A stretch of 64,000 bases of DNA, from positions 184,624-248,623 of the forward strand of contig NZ_KE695649.1 of assembly GCF_000454065.1 (NCBI RefSeq), given 5' to 3'. A model generated the notes under the pieces. It made no database searches. It saw only the letters and a list, made by a program, of their open reading frames with translations, and was not told the DNA's origin. This stretch comes from Brevibacillus thermoruber 423. GTDB taxonomy: Bacteria; Bacillota; Bacilli; Brevibacillales; Brevibacillaceae. Positions 1-7,845 of the stretch are shown here, piece by piece. A program made the translations under genes and the position numbers. Position 1 is the stretch's first letter. Each line of letters begins with the position of its first letter.

Positions 1-1
1 G

Positions 2-364
2 GTAAAGCGGCTGTTTCCGCGCGAAACGGAAGGGATCCACGGGTACCACGAACTGGGCATCTACCGCTACCTGCTGAAGCTGAAGGAGTGGGACGAGGAG
101 CAGGGCTACGAAAACGACCGGCTGGCCCGGCTCAAGGCGTATGACCGGGAAAACCAGACCGCGCTGATGGAGACGCTGGAGACGTACCTGGACGCTGCCG
201 GCCGGGCGAACGTCACCGCCCAGCGGCTGCACATCCACATCAACACCCTGGGGTACCGCCTGCGCCGCATCGAGGAGATTCTGCGGGTCGACCTGGAGGA
301 CATGAACCAGCGAGCCGCGTTGTATCTGGAACTGAAAATGGACAAGTTGGACAGGGAACGCTAG
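2..364 (+). CDS. PucR-family transcriptional regulator, C-terminal part (AdeR-like), truncated by window edge
   Basis: The open frame enters from the left edge and ends with TAG. The last 60 residues carry the PucR C-terminal helix-turn-helix signature: a helix of the type LETYLDAAGRANVTAQRLHIH, then INTLGYRLRRIEEIL and a tail containing LYLELKMDKL. Only about 120 residues are present, so any N-terminal sensory or PucR domain lies outside. In Bacillus subtilis a PucR-type activator, AdeR, sits directly upstream of ald and is needed for its expression. The same arrangement here makes an AdeR role the best inference. The alternative is a generic PucR or CdaR-like regulator. The 128-bp gap to ald holds two inverted repeats that could be its binding sites. 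Confidence 0.85.
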   Translation, partial: VKRLFPRETEGIHGYHELGIYRYLLKLKEWDEEQGYENDRLARLKAYDRENQTALMETLETYLDAAGRANVTAQRLHIHINTLGYRLRRIEEILRVDLEDMNQRAALYLELKMDKLDRER

Positions 365-367
365 TTC

Positions 368-387
368 GTTTGTGAAAACACACAAAC
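368..387. repeat. Inverted repeat after the regulator gene
   Basis: GTTTGTG and CACAAAC form a perfect 7-bp inverted repeat separated by AAAACA, four bases after the regulator stop codon. There is no T-run, so it is a poor terminator. It may be an operator for the PucR regulator upstream of ald, but this is inference. Confidence 0.4.
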
Positions 388-445
388 AGAAAGGCGAAAA
401 GATTAAGGGAATCCCCAAGGAAACGCGTCCTGAAAACGCTGTACA

Positions 446-494
446 ATGGTAGTACACTTGTTAATCGGCGTTGCGAAGGAGGACGTACTACCAT
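446..494 (+). promoter_or_regulatory. 10-bp inverted repeat spanning the ald leader and its start codon
   Basis: ATGGTAGTAC (446-455) is repeated as its exact complement GTACTACCAT (485-494). The right arm runs into the first two bases of the ald ATG, and the 29-nt loop holds the ribosome site GAAGGAGG. A possible -10, TACAAT, lies at 442-447. If transcription starts there, the left arm is only partly transcribed and the repeat is more likely a DNA operator. If it starts further upstream, the repeat could fold over the start codon. Confidence 0.5.
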
Positions 495-1617
495 GATTGT
501 AGGGATTCCCAAAGAGATCAAGAACAACGAAAATCGCGTAGCCATTACGCCTGCCGGCGTGGCTGCGCTGGTGCAAAACGGCCACACGGTTCGCATCGAA
601 AACGGTGCCGGCCTGGGCAGCGGTTTTACCAATGACGATTACACGGCGGTTGGGGCGGAGATCGTCGCGACCGCGGCGGAAGCCTGGGCAGCCGATATGG
701 TGATGAAAGTAAAAGAACCGCTTCCGTCCGAATACGGCTACTTCCGCGAAGGCCTGATCCTGTTTACCTACCTGCACCTGGCGCCGGAACCGGAACTGAC
801 CCGCGCCCTGATGGAGAAAAAAGTGGTGGCGATCGCGTACGAAACCATCCAATTGGACAACGGCGCACTGCCTCTCCTGATGCCGATGTCCGAAGTGGCC
901 GGCCGCATGGCCGTGCAAATCGGCGCGCAGTTCCTGGAGAAGCCGTACGGCGGCAAGGGCGTGCTGCTCGGCGGCGTGCCTGGCGTGCAGAAGGGTGAAG
1001 TGGTCATCATCGGCGGCGGCATCGTCGGCACCAACGCGGCCAAAATGGCGGTCGGCCTGGGCGCCAACGTCACCATCATCGACGTGAACGCCGATCGCCT
1101 GCGCCAACTGGAAGACCTGTTCCAAGGCCGCGTGCAAACCCTGATGTCCAACTCGTTCAACATCGCCAACGCGGTGAAAAAGGCGGACCTGCTCGTCGGC
1201 GCCGTGCTCATCCCGGGCGCCCGTGCGCCTCGCCTGGTGACGGAAGAGATGGTCAAAACGATGGCGCCGGGCTCCGTGATCGTCGACGTGGCCATCGACC
1301 AGGGCGGATCCATCGAAACGATCGACCGCATCACCACCCACGACAACCCGACCTACGAAAAACACGGCGTGATCCACTACGCGGTCGCCAACATGCCGGG
1401 CGCGGTGGCGCGCACTTCCACGCTGGCCCTGACCAACGTGACCGTGCCGTACGCCGTTCAGTTGGCCAACAAGGGCTACCGCCAAGCGATCCTGGAGAAC
1501 CGCGCGCTGGCCAAAGGGGTCAACGTGATCGACGGTAAAGTGACCTACAAGGCCGTCGCCGAAGCGCACAACCTGCCGTACGTCTCCATCGACGACGTGC
1601 TGCTGGTGAAAAACTGA
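493..1617 (+). CDS. ald: Alanine dehydrogenase
   Basis: NAD-dependent enzyme that reversibly deaminates L-alanine to pyruvate and ammonia. It is used for alanine catabolism and, in Bacillus, for sporulation. At 374 residues it has the usual family length. The canonical N-terminus is [20 protein letters not shown]. Lys74 in MKVKEP and His95 in [10 protein letters not shown] match the substrate-binding lysine and catalytic histidine of the family. The Rossmann motif [11 protein letters not shown] is at about 174-184. The start is fixed by GGAGG eight to nine bases upstream. It follows a PucR-type regulator, as ald follows adeR in B. subtilis, and ends at a strong terminator, so it is probably monocistronic. 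Confidence 0.97.
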   Translation: MIVGIPKEIKNNENRVAITPAGVAALVQNGHTVRIENGAGLGSGFTNDDYTAVGAEIVATAAEAWAADMVMKVKEPLPSEYGYFREGLILFTYLHLAPEPELTRALMEKKVVAIAYETIQLDNGALPLLMPMSEVAGRMAVQIGAQFLEKPYGGKGVLLGGVPGVQKGEVVIIGGGIVGTNAAKMAVGLGANVTIIDVNADRLRQLEDLFQGRVQTLMSNSFNIANAVKKADLLVGAVLIPGARAPRLVTEEMVKTMAPGSVIVDVAIDQGGSIETIDRITTHDNPTYEKHGVIHYAVANMPGAVARTSTLALTNVTVPYAVQLANKGYRQAILENRALAKGVNVIDGKVTYKAVAEAHNLPYVSIDDVLLVKN

Positions 1618-1661
1618 CCGGGCCGGGACGATCCCAGCCGACACAGCACAACCGTGACCAA

Positions 1662-1698
1662 CTGCCTGCCCTGCCGATCGGGGCGGGCAGTTTTTTTT
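1662..1698 (+). terminator. Rho-independent terminator after ald
   Basis: CTGCCTGCCC and GGGCGGGCAG pair with one mismatch around a short loop and are followed by eight T residues. Confidence 0.9.
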
Positions 1699-1865
1699 GC
1701 CGGGAGATCGGGTTTGAGAGAATACAGGCATAGGGAATGAGGATAATAGTTGCTAAAGGCGCCGGCTGCCGGCAGGCAGGAGGAGTTGTGACGGAATAGC
1801 CGCCTGCTGCGGATGGACCAGTGTCTTCCCTAGATATTGGCAGAAGGTTTTCCGTAACCGGAGGG

Positions 1866-1897
1866 AAAGGGTACTTCTCTCGTAGTGCGTACCCTTT
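1866..1897. repeat. Perfect 9-bp inverted repeat upstream of pyrD
   Basis: AAAGGGTAC (1866-1874) and GTACCCTTT (1889-1897) pair perfectly around a 14-nt spacer, about 50 bp before the pyrD start. A TATGCT -10-like element follows at 1909-1914 without a clear -35. The hairpin may be an operator or the end of an upstream transcript. No PyrR-binding loop or typical PyrR attenuator is visible. The rest of the ald-pyrD gap shows nothing else I can support. Confidence 0.4.
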
Positions 1898-1946
1898 TGC
1901 AAATATGGTATGCTACTAGGCAGTAGAACGAGTGAGGAGTGCAGCG

Positions 1947-3035
1947 ATGTATCAACTGGTCAAAAAGTTCCTGTTTCAGATGGACGCGGAAGAGGCGCAC
2001 GAGAAGACCATACACGTGCTCCGGTCAGTGGAAAACTCCGCACCGGGCAAAAGCATCCTGAAGATGGTGTACCAGTTCCGCGACGAACGTTTGGAGACAA
2101 AGCTCTGGGGCATCCGCTTTCCCAATCCGGTCGGACTGGCCGCCGGATTTGACAAAAACGCCGAAGTCTACCACGCGCTGGCTTCGCTGGGCTTCGGGTT
2201 CGTGGAAGTGGGCACGATCACGCCGCAGGGACAGCCGGGCAATCCGCAGCCGCGGCTGTTCCGCCTGCCGGAGCAGCAGGCGGTGATCAACCGCATGGGT
2301 TTCAACAACTACGGCGCCTACACCGCCTCGCAAAACCTGGTGGACTACGCCTATGCCGACATCCCGATCGGCATCAACATCGGCAAGAACAAGCTGACGC
2401 CCAATGAGGAAGCGGCGGCCGATTACAGCAAGTGCCTGGACCTGCTCTATCCGTACGGCCACTACTTTGTGATCAACGTCAGTTCGCCCAACACACCCAA
2501 CCTGCGCGATTTGCAGGAGTCGGAAAGCCTGCGGGCCATCATCCGCGAAGTGAAGGCCAAGGCGTCCGAACTGGAGATGCGCGGCGTCAAGGCGAAGCCG
2601 ATCCTGGTGAAGGTGTCGCCTGACATGGCGGACGAGCAGATGAGTGACGTGGTCAGGACCGCGGTGGCCGAGGGGGCGGCCGGCATCATCGCCACCAACA
2701 CGACGCTGTCCCGCGATGGGGTGGAGAGCCATCCCTACGCCGAGGAGGCGGGCGGCTTGAGCGGAAAGCCGCTGGAGGAGCGGTCCACCGCCTGGGTAAG
2801 AGAAATTTACCAGGAAGTGGGGGACAAGGTGCCGATCGTCGGAGTGGGCGGCATTTTCACCGGCGACGACGCCTACCGCAAGATTCGCGCCGGCGCCAGC
2901 CTGGTGCAGGTGTACACGGGGATGATCTACCGCGGGCCGGGCATCGCCCGCCAGATCAACAAACGGCTGGTGCAGCTATTGAAGCAGGACGGGTTTGCCC
3001 GCATCAGCGACGCGGTGGGCGTGGACGCGCGATAG
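1947..3035 (+). CDS. pyrD: Dihydroorotate dehydrogenase, class 2 (quinone-dependent)
   Basis: Oxidises dihydroorotate to orotate in pyrimidine synthesis and passes electrons to membrane quinone. I place the start at the ATG of MYQLVKKFLFQMDAEEAH because GAGGAG lies seven bases upstream; an in-frame GTG 15 bases earlier would include that ribosome site. The N-terminal helix of this form is the membrane-associating extension of class 2 enzymes. The FMN site begins NPVGLAAGFDKNAE (60-73). NVSSPNTPNLR (177-187) carries the serine base typical of class 2; class 1 uses cysteine. At 362 residues the length fits. It stands alone, away from any pyr operon and without pyrK. Most Bacilli use the class 1B pyrK/pyrD pair, so this class 2 gene is notable. 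Confidence 0.95.
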   Translation: MYQLVKKFLFQMDAEEAHEKTIHVLRSVENSAPGKSILKMVYQFRDERLETKLWGIRFPNPVGLAAGFDKNAEVYHALASLGFGFVEVGTITPQGQPGNPQPRLFRLPEQQAVINRMGFNNYGAYTASQNLVDYAYADIPIGINIGKNKLTPNEEAAADYSKCLDLLYPYGHYFVINVSSPNTPNLRDLQESESLRAIIREVKAKASELEMRGVKAKPILVKVSPDMADEQMSDVVRTAVAEGAAGIIATNTTLSRDGVESHPYAEEAGGLSGKPLEERSTAWVREIYQEVGDKVPIVGVGGIFTGDDAYRKIRAGASLVQVYTGMIYRGPGIARQINKRLVQLLKQDGFARISDAVGVDAR

Positions 3036-3064
3036 CGCACCTCGGGGCAAAAGCGATTCTCCCC

Positions 3065-3108
3065 TTTTGCTTTCGCGGGGGTTCGTATATAATGGACGCA
3101 AACGTCCA
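3065..3108 (+). promoter_or_regulatory. Promoter of the cobalamin-riboswitch transcript, with an adjacent inverted repeat
   Basis: A perfect TATAAT -10 lies at 3088-3093, with TTTTGC 17 bp upstream as a weak -35. The inverted repeat TGGACG-CAAA-CGTCCA (3093-3108) begins on the last base of the -10 and covers the expected transcription start. This is a position where a repressor could bind. Confidence 0.6.
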
Positions 3109-3137
3109 AGAAAATGATGGAAAACGGAATACAACGG

Positions 3138-3320
3138 AGCTAGGTGCCCTTATGCATATAAGGGGTAACAGGGAATCGGGTGAAAATCCCGAGCGGTCCC
3201 GCCACTGTAACCAGGGAATTCTCTTTTGACAGGCCACTCGCCGGTCGCCGGACGGGGAAGGCAAAAGAGCGTGATGATCTGGAAGCCAGGAGACCTACCT
3301 AGCTGCCGCACCCAAAAGCC
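3138..3320 (+). promoter_or_regulatory. Cobalamin (AdoCbl) riboswitch aptamer
   Basis: The conserved cobalamin aptamer elements appear in order: AGCTAGGTGCCC, then GGGTGAAAATCCCGAGCGGTCCC, the B12 box GCCACTG (3201-3207), and the 3' part with GGAAGCCAGGAGACCTACC followed by AGCTGCCGC. It sits upstream of the cobalt importer cbiM and is followed by an intrinsic terminator. The expected logic is that bound cobalamin favours termination and switches off cobalt uptake. Confidence 0.96.
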
Positions 3321-3399
3321 TTCGAGGAAAGGAGAGGTGAGCCCAGGCAGCACGACTGTTTCGTTTCAGGGAGTAGTCGTCTATTGACATTGCGCAAAG

Positions 3400-3427
3400 C
3401 TCATCCGACCGGATGAGTTTTTTTTTC
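3400..3427 (+). terminator. Expression-platform terminator of the cobalamin riboswitch
   Basis: CTCATCCG-AC-CGGATGAG folds into a tight hairpin followed by nine T residues, 42 bp before cbiM. It is the OFF structure of the cobalamin riboswitch. Confidence 0.9.
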
Positions 3428-3468
3428 TTGGACGTTCGATGTCGAACCAGATAGGGAGAGGATGCTGA

Positions 3469-4230
3469 ATGAGCCGTTCGCGTTCGCTGATGAGCGGATT
3501 GCTTGTGACCGGATTTGTCCTGTACTTTGTACTGAATGAGCCTGAGACCGGATACGCCATGCACATCATGGAAGGCTTTTTGCCGGTGGGCTGGTCGCTG
3601 TTCTGGTGGGCCGTGTTTCTACCCTTTTTCCTGCTGGGCCTGCGCTCCATCAAGCGGCTGGTCCAGGATAACCCCGAATTGAAGCTGTTGTTGGGCGTGG
3701 CGGGGGCGTTTACCTTTGTCCTGTCTGCGCTGAAAATTCCGTCCGTGACCGGGAGCAGTTCCCACCCGACCGGGACGGGCCTGGGAGCCATCCTGTTCGG
3801 CCCGCTGGTCATGTCGGTGCTGGGCACCCTGGTGCTGCTGTTCCAGGCCCTGCTGCTCGCCCACGGAGGCTTGACCACGCTGGGCGCCAACGCGTTTTCC
3901 ATGGCGGTGGTCGGACCGTTTGTCGCCTACGGGGTGTATCGGCTGGTGCTTCGGGCCAATGGCGGCCAGCGGCTGGCTGTCTTCCTGTCGGCGGCCCTGG
4001 CCGACCTGAGCACGTACGTGGTGACGTCGCTGCAGTTGGCGCTGGCGTTTCCGGCCGCTTCCGGCGGTGTCGCCGCCTCGTTCGCCAAATTTGCCGGCAT
4101 TTTCGCGCTGACGCAGGTTCCGCTGGCCGTAAGCGAGGGGCTGCTGACGGTGCTCGTCTGGAACTGGCTGCAGTCGTACAACGCAAAAGAGCTGACGCAG
4201 CTGCCGCTGCTCAAACGGGAGGGGATGTAA
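3469..4230 (+). CDS. cbiM: Cobalt ECF transporter substrate-capture protein CbiM
   Basis: Integral-membrane S component of the CbiMNQO cobalt importer. The mature N-terminus of this family starts Met-His and coordinates Co2+ through that end. Here MHIMEGFLP begins at residue 31, after a hydrophobic signal-like segment (about residues 8-22) ending in YA. Gram-positive CbiM proteins commonly need this cleavage. Further family motifs are [16 protein letters not shown] (about 92-107) and [20 protein letters not shown]. At 253 residues the length is normal. The riboswitch and terminator upstream show repression by cobalamin, which supports cobalt rather than nickel as substrate. Confidence 0.96.
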   Translation: MSRSRSLMSGLLVTGFVLYFVLNEPETGYAMHIMEGFLPVGWSLFWWAVFLPFFLLGLRSIKRLVQDNPELKLLLGVAGAFTFVLSALKIPSVTGSSSHPTGTGLGAILFGPLVMSVLGTLVLLFQALLLAHGGLTTLGANAFSMAVVGPFVAYGVYRLVLRANGGQRLAVFLSAALADLSTYVVTSLQLALAFPAASGGVAASFAKFAGIFALTQVPLAVSEGLLTVLVWNWLQSYNAKELTQLPLLKREGM

Positions 4231-4518
4231 ATGAAACGCTGGTCCAACTGGGTGCTTTTGCTGCTGGTGGCGGTGCTGGCCGCGCTGCCGCTGGTATTGG
4301 TGAAAGATTCGGAGTTTGGCGGGGCGGACGGCGCGGCGGAAGAAGCGATCAAAGAAGTGGCTCCCGGCTATGAGCCGTGGTTCCAGCCGCTGCTGGAGCC
4401 GCCGGGCGGCGAGACGGAGAGCCTGCTGTTCGCCGTGCAGGCCGCGCTGGGCGCCGGATTTATCGGATACGCAATCGGCCTGTACCGGGGCCGGTTGAAC
4501 AACAGCAAGGAACAATGA
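4231..4518 (+). CDS. cbiN: Cobalt ECF transporter component CbiN
   Basis: Small membrane protein (95 residues) with one hydrophobic helix near each end and an extracytoplasmic loop containing FGGADGAAEEAIKEVAPGYEPW, characteristic of CbiN. CbiN assists metal insertion into CbiM. The ATG directly follows the cbiM stop codon, with GGGAGGGG inside the end of cbiM as ribosome site. Its stop overlaps the start of cbiQ, so translation is probably coupled. Confidence 0.95.
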   Translation: MKRWSNWVLLLLVAVLAALPLVLVKDSEFGGADGAAEEAIKEVAPGYEPWFQPLLEPPGGETESLLFAVQAALGAGFIGYAIGLYRGRLNNSKEQ

Positions 4519-5306
4519 TCGGGCAGTTGGATGCGCTCGCCTACGCCAACCGGCTGCGCCGCCTGTCACCCGGGCGCAAGCTGCTGTTTGCCCTGGCGCT
4601 GATGCTGATCGTCCTGGCCAGCCATCCGCCCGTGCAGCTCGCCGCCTTTGTCTGGATCAGCGTCTGGATCGTCGGTTACGCCCGCATCCCCTGTCGCGTC
4701 TACCTGGTCGGCCTCGTTCTCGCGCTGTCGTTTTTGGCGGCGGGAATGCCGGCCCTGTTGGTGGAAGTGGCGCCTGTAACGGGGTGGGGCAGCGGCGCGA
4801 ATGTCCTGGCCGCCTGGCAGTGGGGAGGCTGGGTGGCCTATGTGACAACGGACGGCGTCGCGCGGGCGGCGACCCTCTTGTGCCGCTCCCTCGCGGCACT
4901 GTCGTGCTTTTATTTCGTGCTCTTTACCGTGCCGTTTGCCGAGCTGCTCCAGGTGCTGCGCCGCATCGGCCTGCCGGCGGTCCTGACCGATCTCGTGATG
5001 ATCATGTACCGCTTCGTGTTTGTGTTTCTGGAAACGGCAGCCTGGCTGCGGACCGCGCAAATCGCGAGGGGCGGTTATCAGGGAGTTCGCGCGGCGCTCC
5101 GCGACACCGGCAGGTTGGTTACCCGGTTGTTCGGAAGAGCGATGCTCCGGTATCGGCAGGTGTACCTGGGCATGATGGCGAGAGGCTTCACGGAGGACTT
5201 TCGCGTCGTCGGCCTGTCGGCACATGTCCGCTCCAAGCGGCACGAGCGGGAGGCGCTGGCAGGATGCGTGCTGCTGGCGGCATGGGAATGGTGGATCGGA
5301 GGATGA
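4515..5306 (+). CDS. cbiQ: Cobalt ECF transporter transmembrane component CbiQ
   Basis: T component that couples the ATPase to CbiM. I start at the ATG that overlaps the cbiN stop (ATGA), giving MIGQLDALAYANRLRRLSPG and 263 residues. Longer in-frame versions would run through cbiN. Several hydrophobic helices are followed by the coupling helices, with AQIARGGYQG (an A-R-G motif) and MMARGFTED near the C-terminus; these two Ala-Arg-Gly signatures contact the ATPases in ECF transporters. It is the third gene of the cbiMNQO operon. Confidence 0.95.
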   Translation: MIGQLDALAYANRLRRLSPGRKLLFALALMLIVLASHPPVQLAAFVWISVWIVGYARIPCRVYLVGLVLALSFLAAGMPALLVEVAPVTGWGSGANVLAAWQWGGWVAYVTTDGVARAATLLCRSLAALSCFYFVLFTVPFAELLQVLRRIGLPAVLTDLVMIMYRFVFVFLETAAWLRTAQIARGGYQGVRAALRDTGRLVTRLFGRAMLRYRQVYLGMMARGFTEDFRVVGLSAHVRSKRHEREALAGCVLLAAWEWWIGG

Positions 5307-5309
5307 GAC

Positions 5310-6149
5310 GTGACAACGCATGTGCTTGAGTTTGCCGACGTGCATTACACCTACCCGGGCGCCCGCCAGCCGGCGCTGAACGGCGTGACGCTGGCCGTGC
5401 CCGCCGGCCGGAGATGCGCGCTGCTCGGCCGCAACGGCTGCGGCAAGTCGACGCTGTTTCTGCATGCGAACGGCATTTTTCGCCCGCAAAAGGGACAGGT
5501 CCTGTGGAAAGGCGTGCCGATCAGTGCGCGCCGGGCGGAACTGCAGGCGCTCAAACGAAACGTGGGCCTTGTGTTTCAGGACCCGGAACAGCAGTTGATC
5601 GCCGCCACCGTCGCCGAGGATCTGTCGTACGGACTGTGCAACCTCCATCTGCCGGAAGAGGAGATCAAGGAAAAAGTGCGGCGGACACTGGAGGCGTTCG
5701 GGATGAGCGAGTGGGCCGACACTCCGGTGCACCATCTGAGTCTCGGCCAGAAGCGGCGGGTGGCCCTGGCTGGCGTGATGGTGATGGAGCCGGAACTGCT
5801 TTTGCTGGATGAGCCGACGTCCTACCTGGACCCGTGGCAGACGGAGGCCTTTGTCCGCGAGCTGGAGCGCATCCATGCGGCAGGCACCACGATTGTGATG
5901 GCGACGCATGATCTGGATTTCGCGTTTGCCTGGGCGGACTGGGTGTTTGTGATGGACGCGGGGCGGCTTGTGCTGGCCGGGGAGCCGGAGCGGGTCTTTG
6001 CCCGCCGGGACATCCTGGCCGACTTGCGGATGAAACCGCCCGCCGTACTGGAGCTGTGGGAAGCCATCCCCGGCCATGTGAAAGAACGGCTCCGCCGCGG
6101 CCTGCCCCGGACGCCGGGCGAACTGGCGGAGCGGCTGCGTTCGCTGTAA
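5310..6149 (+). CDS. cbiO: Cobalt ECF transporter ATP-binding protein CbiO
   Basis: ATPase of the cobalt importer, 279 residues. Walker A is GRNGCGKST, the Q-loop region is FQDPEQQLIAATVAEDLSYG (typical of ECF ATPases), the signature is LSLGQKRRVALAG, Walker B is LLLLDEPTSYLD and the H-loop is MATHDLDF. The start is a GTG seven bases after GGAGG; cbiQ ends three bases before it. It is the last gene of the operon and is followed by a strong bidirectional terminator facing glnA. No cobalamin biosynthesis gene is linked here. Confidence 0.95.
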   Translation: MTTHVLEFADVHYTYPGARQPALNGVTLAVPAGRRCALLGRNGCGKSTLFLHANGIFRPQKGQVLWKGVPISARRAELQALKRNVGLVFQDPEQQLIAATVAEDLSYGLCNLHLPEEEIKEKVRRTLEAFGMSEWADTPVHHLSLGQKRRVALAGVMVMEPELLLLDEPTSYLDPWQTEAFVRELERIHAAGTTIVMATHDLDFAFAWADWVFVMDAGRLVLAGEPERVFARRDILADLRMKPPAVLELWEAIPGHVKERLRRGLPRTPGELAERLRSL

Positions 6150-6195
6150 CGAAGCGGCTGAAACCGTTGGCCGTTCGCATGACGCTTTTTTGACG

Positions 6196-6234
6196 CGAAA
6201 AGACCGAGGGACTGTGCCTCGGTCTTTTCGTTTC
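6196..6234. terminator. Bidirectional terminator between cbiO and glnA
   Basis: CGAAAAGACCGAGG and CCTCGGTCTTTTCG form a perfect 14-bp stem with a 7-nt loop. A-rich and T-rich edges allow it to serve both convergent genes. Confidence 0.9.
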
Positions 6235-6301
6235 TCGCGGCAGATTCGGTTTTTCGCGGTTCCGGATCGGAGAGGAACCGGTTCGCCGTGCGGGCCCCGG
6301 C

Positions 6302-7720
6302 TTACAGATCATAGTACAGCTCGTATTCCTTCGGATTGACGGTGCGTTCCACTTGTTGGATTTCGCCGCGCTTGAGGGCGATCCAGCTTTCGATCACGTC
6401 GCGGGTGAAGACGCCGCCTTCCAGCAGGAAGTCGTGGTCGCGTTCCAGCGCGTTCAGCGCTTCTTCCAGCGAGCCGGGTGCGCTCTTGATCTCCTGTTTC
6501 TCCGCATCGGAGAGATCGTAGATGTTGCGGTCAACCGGTCCGTAGCCCAGTTCGCGCGGGTCCAGCCTGCGCTTGATGCCGTCCAGGCCGGCCATCAGCA
6601 TGGCGGCGAAGGCCAGGTACGGATTCGCCGTGGAGTCCGGGGTGCGGAACTCGATGCGAGCCGCTTTCGGCGTCACGGCAGCCACCGGAATGCGGATGGC
6701 GGCGGAGCGGTTCCCTTTGGAGAAGACCAGGTTGACCGGCGCTTCGTAGCCGGGCACCAGCCGTTTGAACGAGTTGGTGCTCGGATTGGTCAGCGCGATC
6801 AGGGCCGGCGCGTGATACAGGATGCCGCCGATGTAGTAGAGCGCCATTTGGCTCAGATTGGCGTAGCCGCCTTTTTCGTAGAAGAGCGGTCGTTCGCCGT
6901 CAAACAGGCTTTGGTGCACGTGCATGCCGCTGCCGTTGTCGCCGACGATCGGCTTCGGCATGAAGGTGGCCGTTTTGCCGTGCTTGGCCGCCACGTTGCG
7001 GACGATGTACTTGAACAGCAGCAGGTTGTCGGCCGTGCGCGTCAGGGTGTCAAAGCGGAAGTTGATTTCCCCTTGGCCGGCGGTGGCCACCTCGTGGTGA
7101 TGGCGCTCCACTTTCAGGCCGGCTTGGGTCATCAGCGTGCACATCTCATTGCGGATGTCCATCTGCGTGTCGGTCGGCTGCACGGGGAAGTAGCCGCCCT
7201 TGTTGCGCACCTTGTAGCCCAGGTTCTGCCCTTCCTTGCCGGTGTTCCAGAACGCTTCCTCGGAGTCGATGTGGAAAAAGGAGCCGGACGGTCCGGAAGC
7301 GTAGCGGACGCTGTCAAACAGGAAGAACTCCGATTCCGGGCCGAAGTAGGCGTCGGTGGCCAGGCCGGTCTGCTTCAGGTAGGCCTCCGCCTTCAGGGCG
7401 ATGCCGCGCGGGTCGCGTTCGTAGGGAGTGCCGTCCGGATTGCAGATGTTGCAGACGATGTTCAGCGTTTTCGCTTCGACAAACGGGTCGATAAACGCGC
7501 TGGCCGGGTCGGGCATCGCCACCATGTCGCTTTCTTCGATGCCTTTGTACCCGGTCAGACTGGAGCCGTCAAAGGCGACGCCGTTGAGGAAGGTCCCTTC
7601 GTCAACCGCGTAGGCGGGGATGGTGACATGATGCTGGCGGCCGGGCAGGTCGACGATGCGGAAGTCGACATATTCGATGTTTTCTGATTCGATCAGGGAA
7701 AGAACTGCTTTCATATCCAT
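6302..7720 (-). CDS. glnA: Glutamine synthetase type I, beta subclass (GSI-beta)
   Basis: ATP-dependent synthesis of glutamine from glutamate and ammonia, as a dodecamer. The start is the ATG of MDMKAVLSLIESENIEYVDF, eight bases after GGAG; a GTG three codons upstream would overlap that site. The 472-residue length and sequence follow the enterobacterial enzyme rather than the roughly 444-residue Bacillus GSI-alpha. Matching segments include VKGGYFPV-type NKGGYFPVQPTD, HHHEVATAGQGE, FGDNGSGMH-type VGDNGSGMHVHQ, NRSAAIRIP, and DRNIYDLSDAEKQE with Tyr401 where E. coli has the adenylylated Tyr397 (NLYDL). The C-terminus ELYYDL also matches ELYYSV. No glnR gene precedes it and no glnE is in the window. 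The promoter has consensus elements and a GlnR/TnrA-like box. Confidence 0.96.
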   Translation of the reverse strand: MDMKAVLSLIESENIEYVDFRIVDLPGRQHHVTIPAYAVDEGTFLNGVAFDGSSLTGYKGIEESDMVAMPDPASAFIDPFVEAKTLNIVCNICNPDGTPYERDPRGIALKAEAYLKQTGLATDAYFGPESEFFLFDSVRYASGPSGSFFHIDSEEAFWNTGKEGQNLGYKVRNKGGYFPVQPTDTQMDIRNEMCTLMTQAGLKVERHHHEVATAGQGEINFRFDTLTRTADNLLLFKYIVRNVAAKHGKTATFMPKPIVGDNGSGMHVHQSLFDGERPLFYEKGGYANLSQMALYYIGGILYHAPALIALTNPSTNSFKRLVPGYEAPVNLVFSKGNRSAAIRIPVAAVTPKAARIEFRTPDSTANPYLAFAAMLMAGLDGIKRRLDPRELGYGPVDRNIYDLSDAEKQEIKSAPGSLEEALNALERDHDFLLEGGVFTRDVIESWIALKRGEIQQVERTVNPKEYELYYDL

Positions 7721-7796
7721 GGCGATCACTCCATTTACGAATATTCATCCAGATTTTCTTATTAACGTTCGATTTTCGTCCGTTTCTATACTAGCG

Positions 7797-7826
7797 ATTA
7801 TAGTGGTTGGATTTTGGGACTGTCAA
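7797..7826 (-). promoter_or_regulatory. Consensus sigma-A promoter of glnA
   Basis: On the minus strand TTGACA (7821-7826) and TATAAT (7797-7802) are both perfect, with an 18-bp spacer, about 75 bp upstream of the glnA start. Confidence 0.85.
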
Positions 7827-7845
7827 GAGGTTTTATCACGTTTTA

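Noticed and set aside
6353-7687. A 444-residue plus-strand frame opposite glnA
   Set aside because: Antisense to glnA; composition typical of a shadow and no ribosome site.
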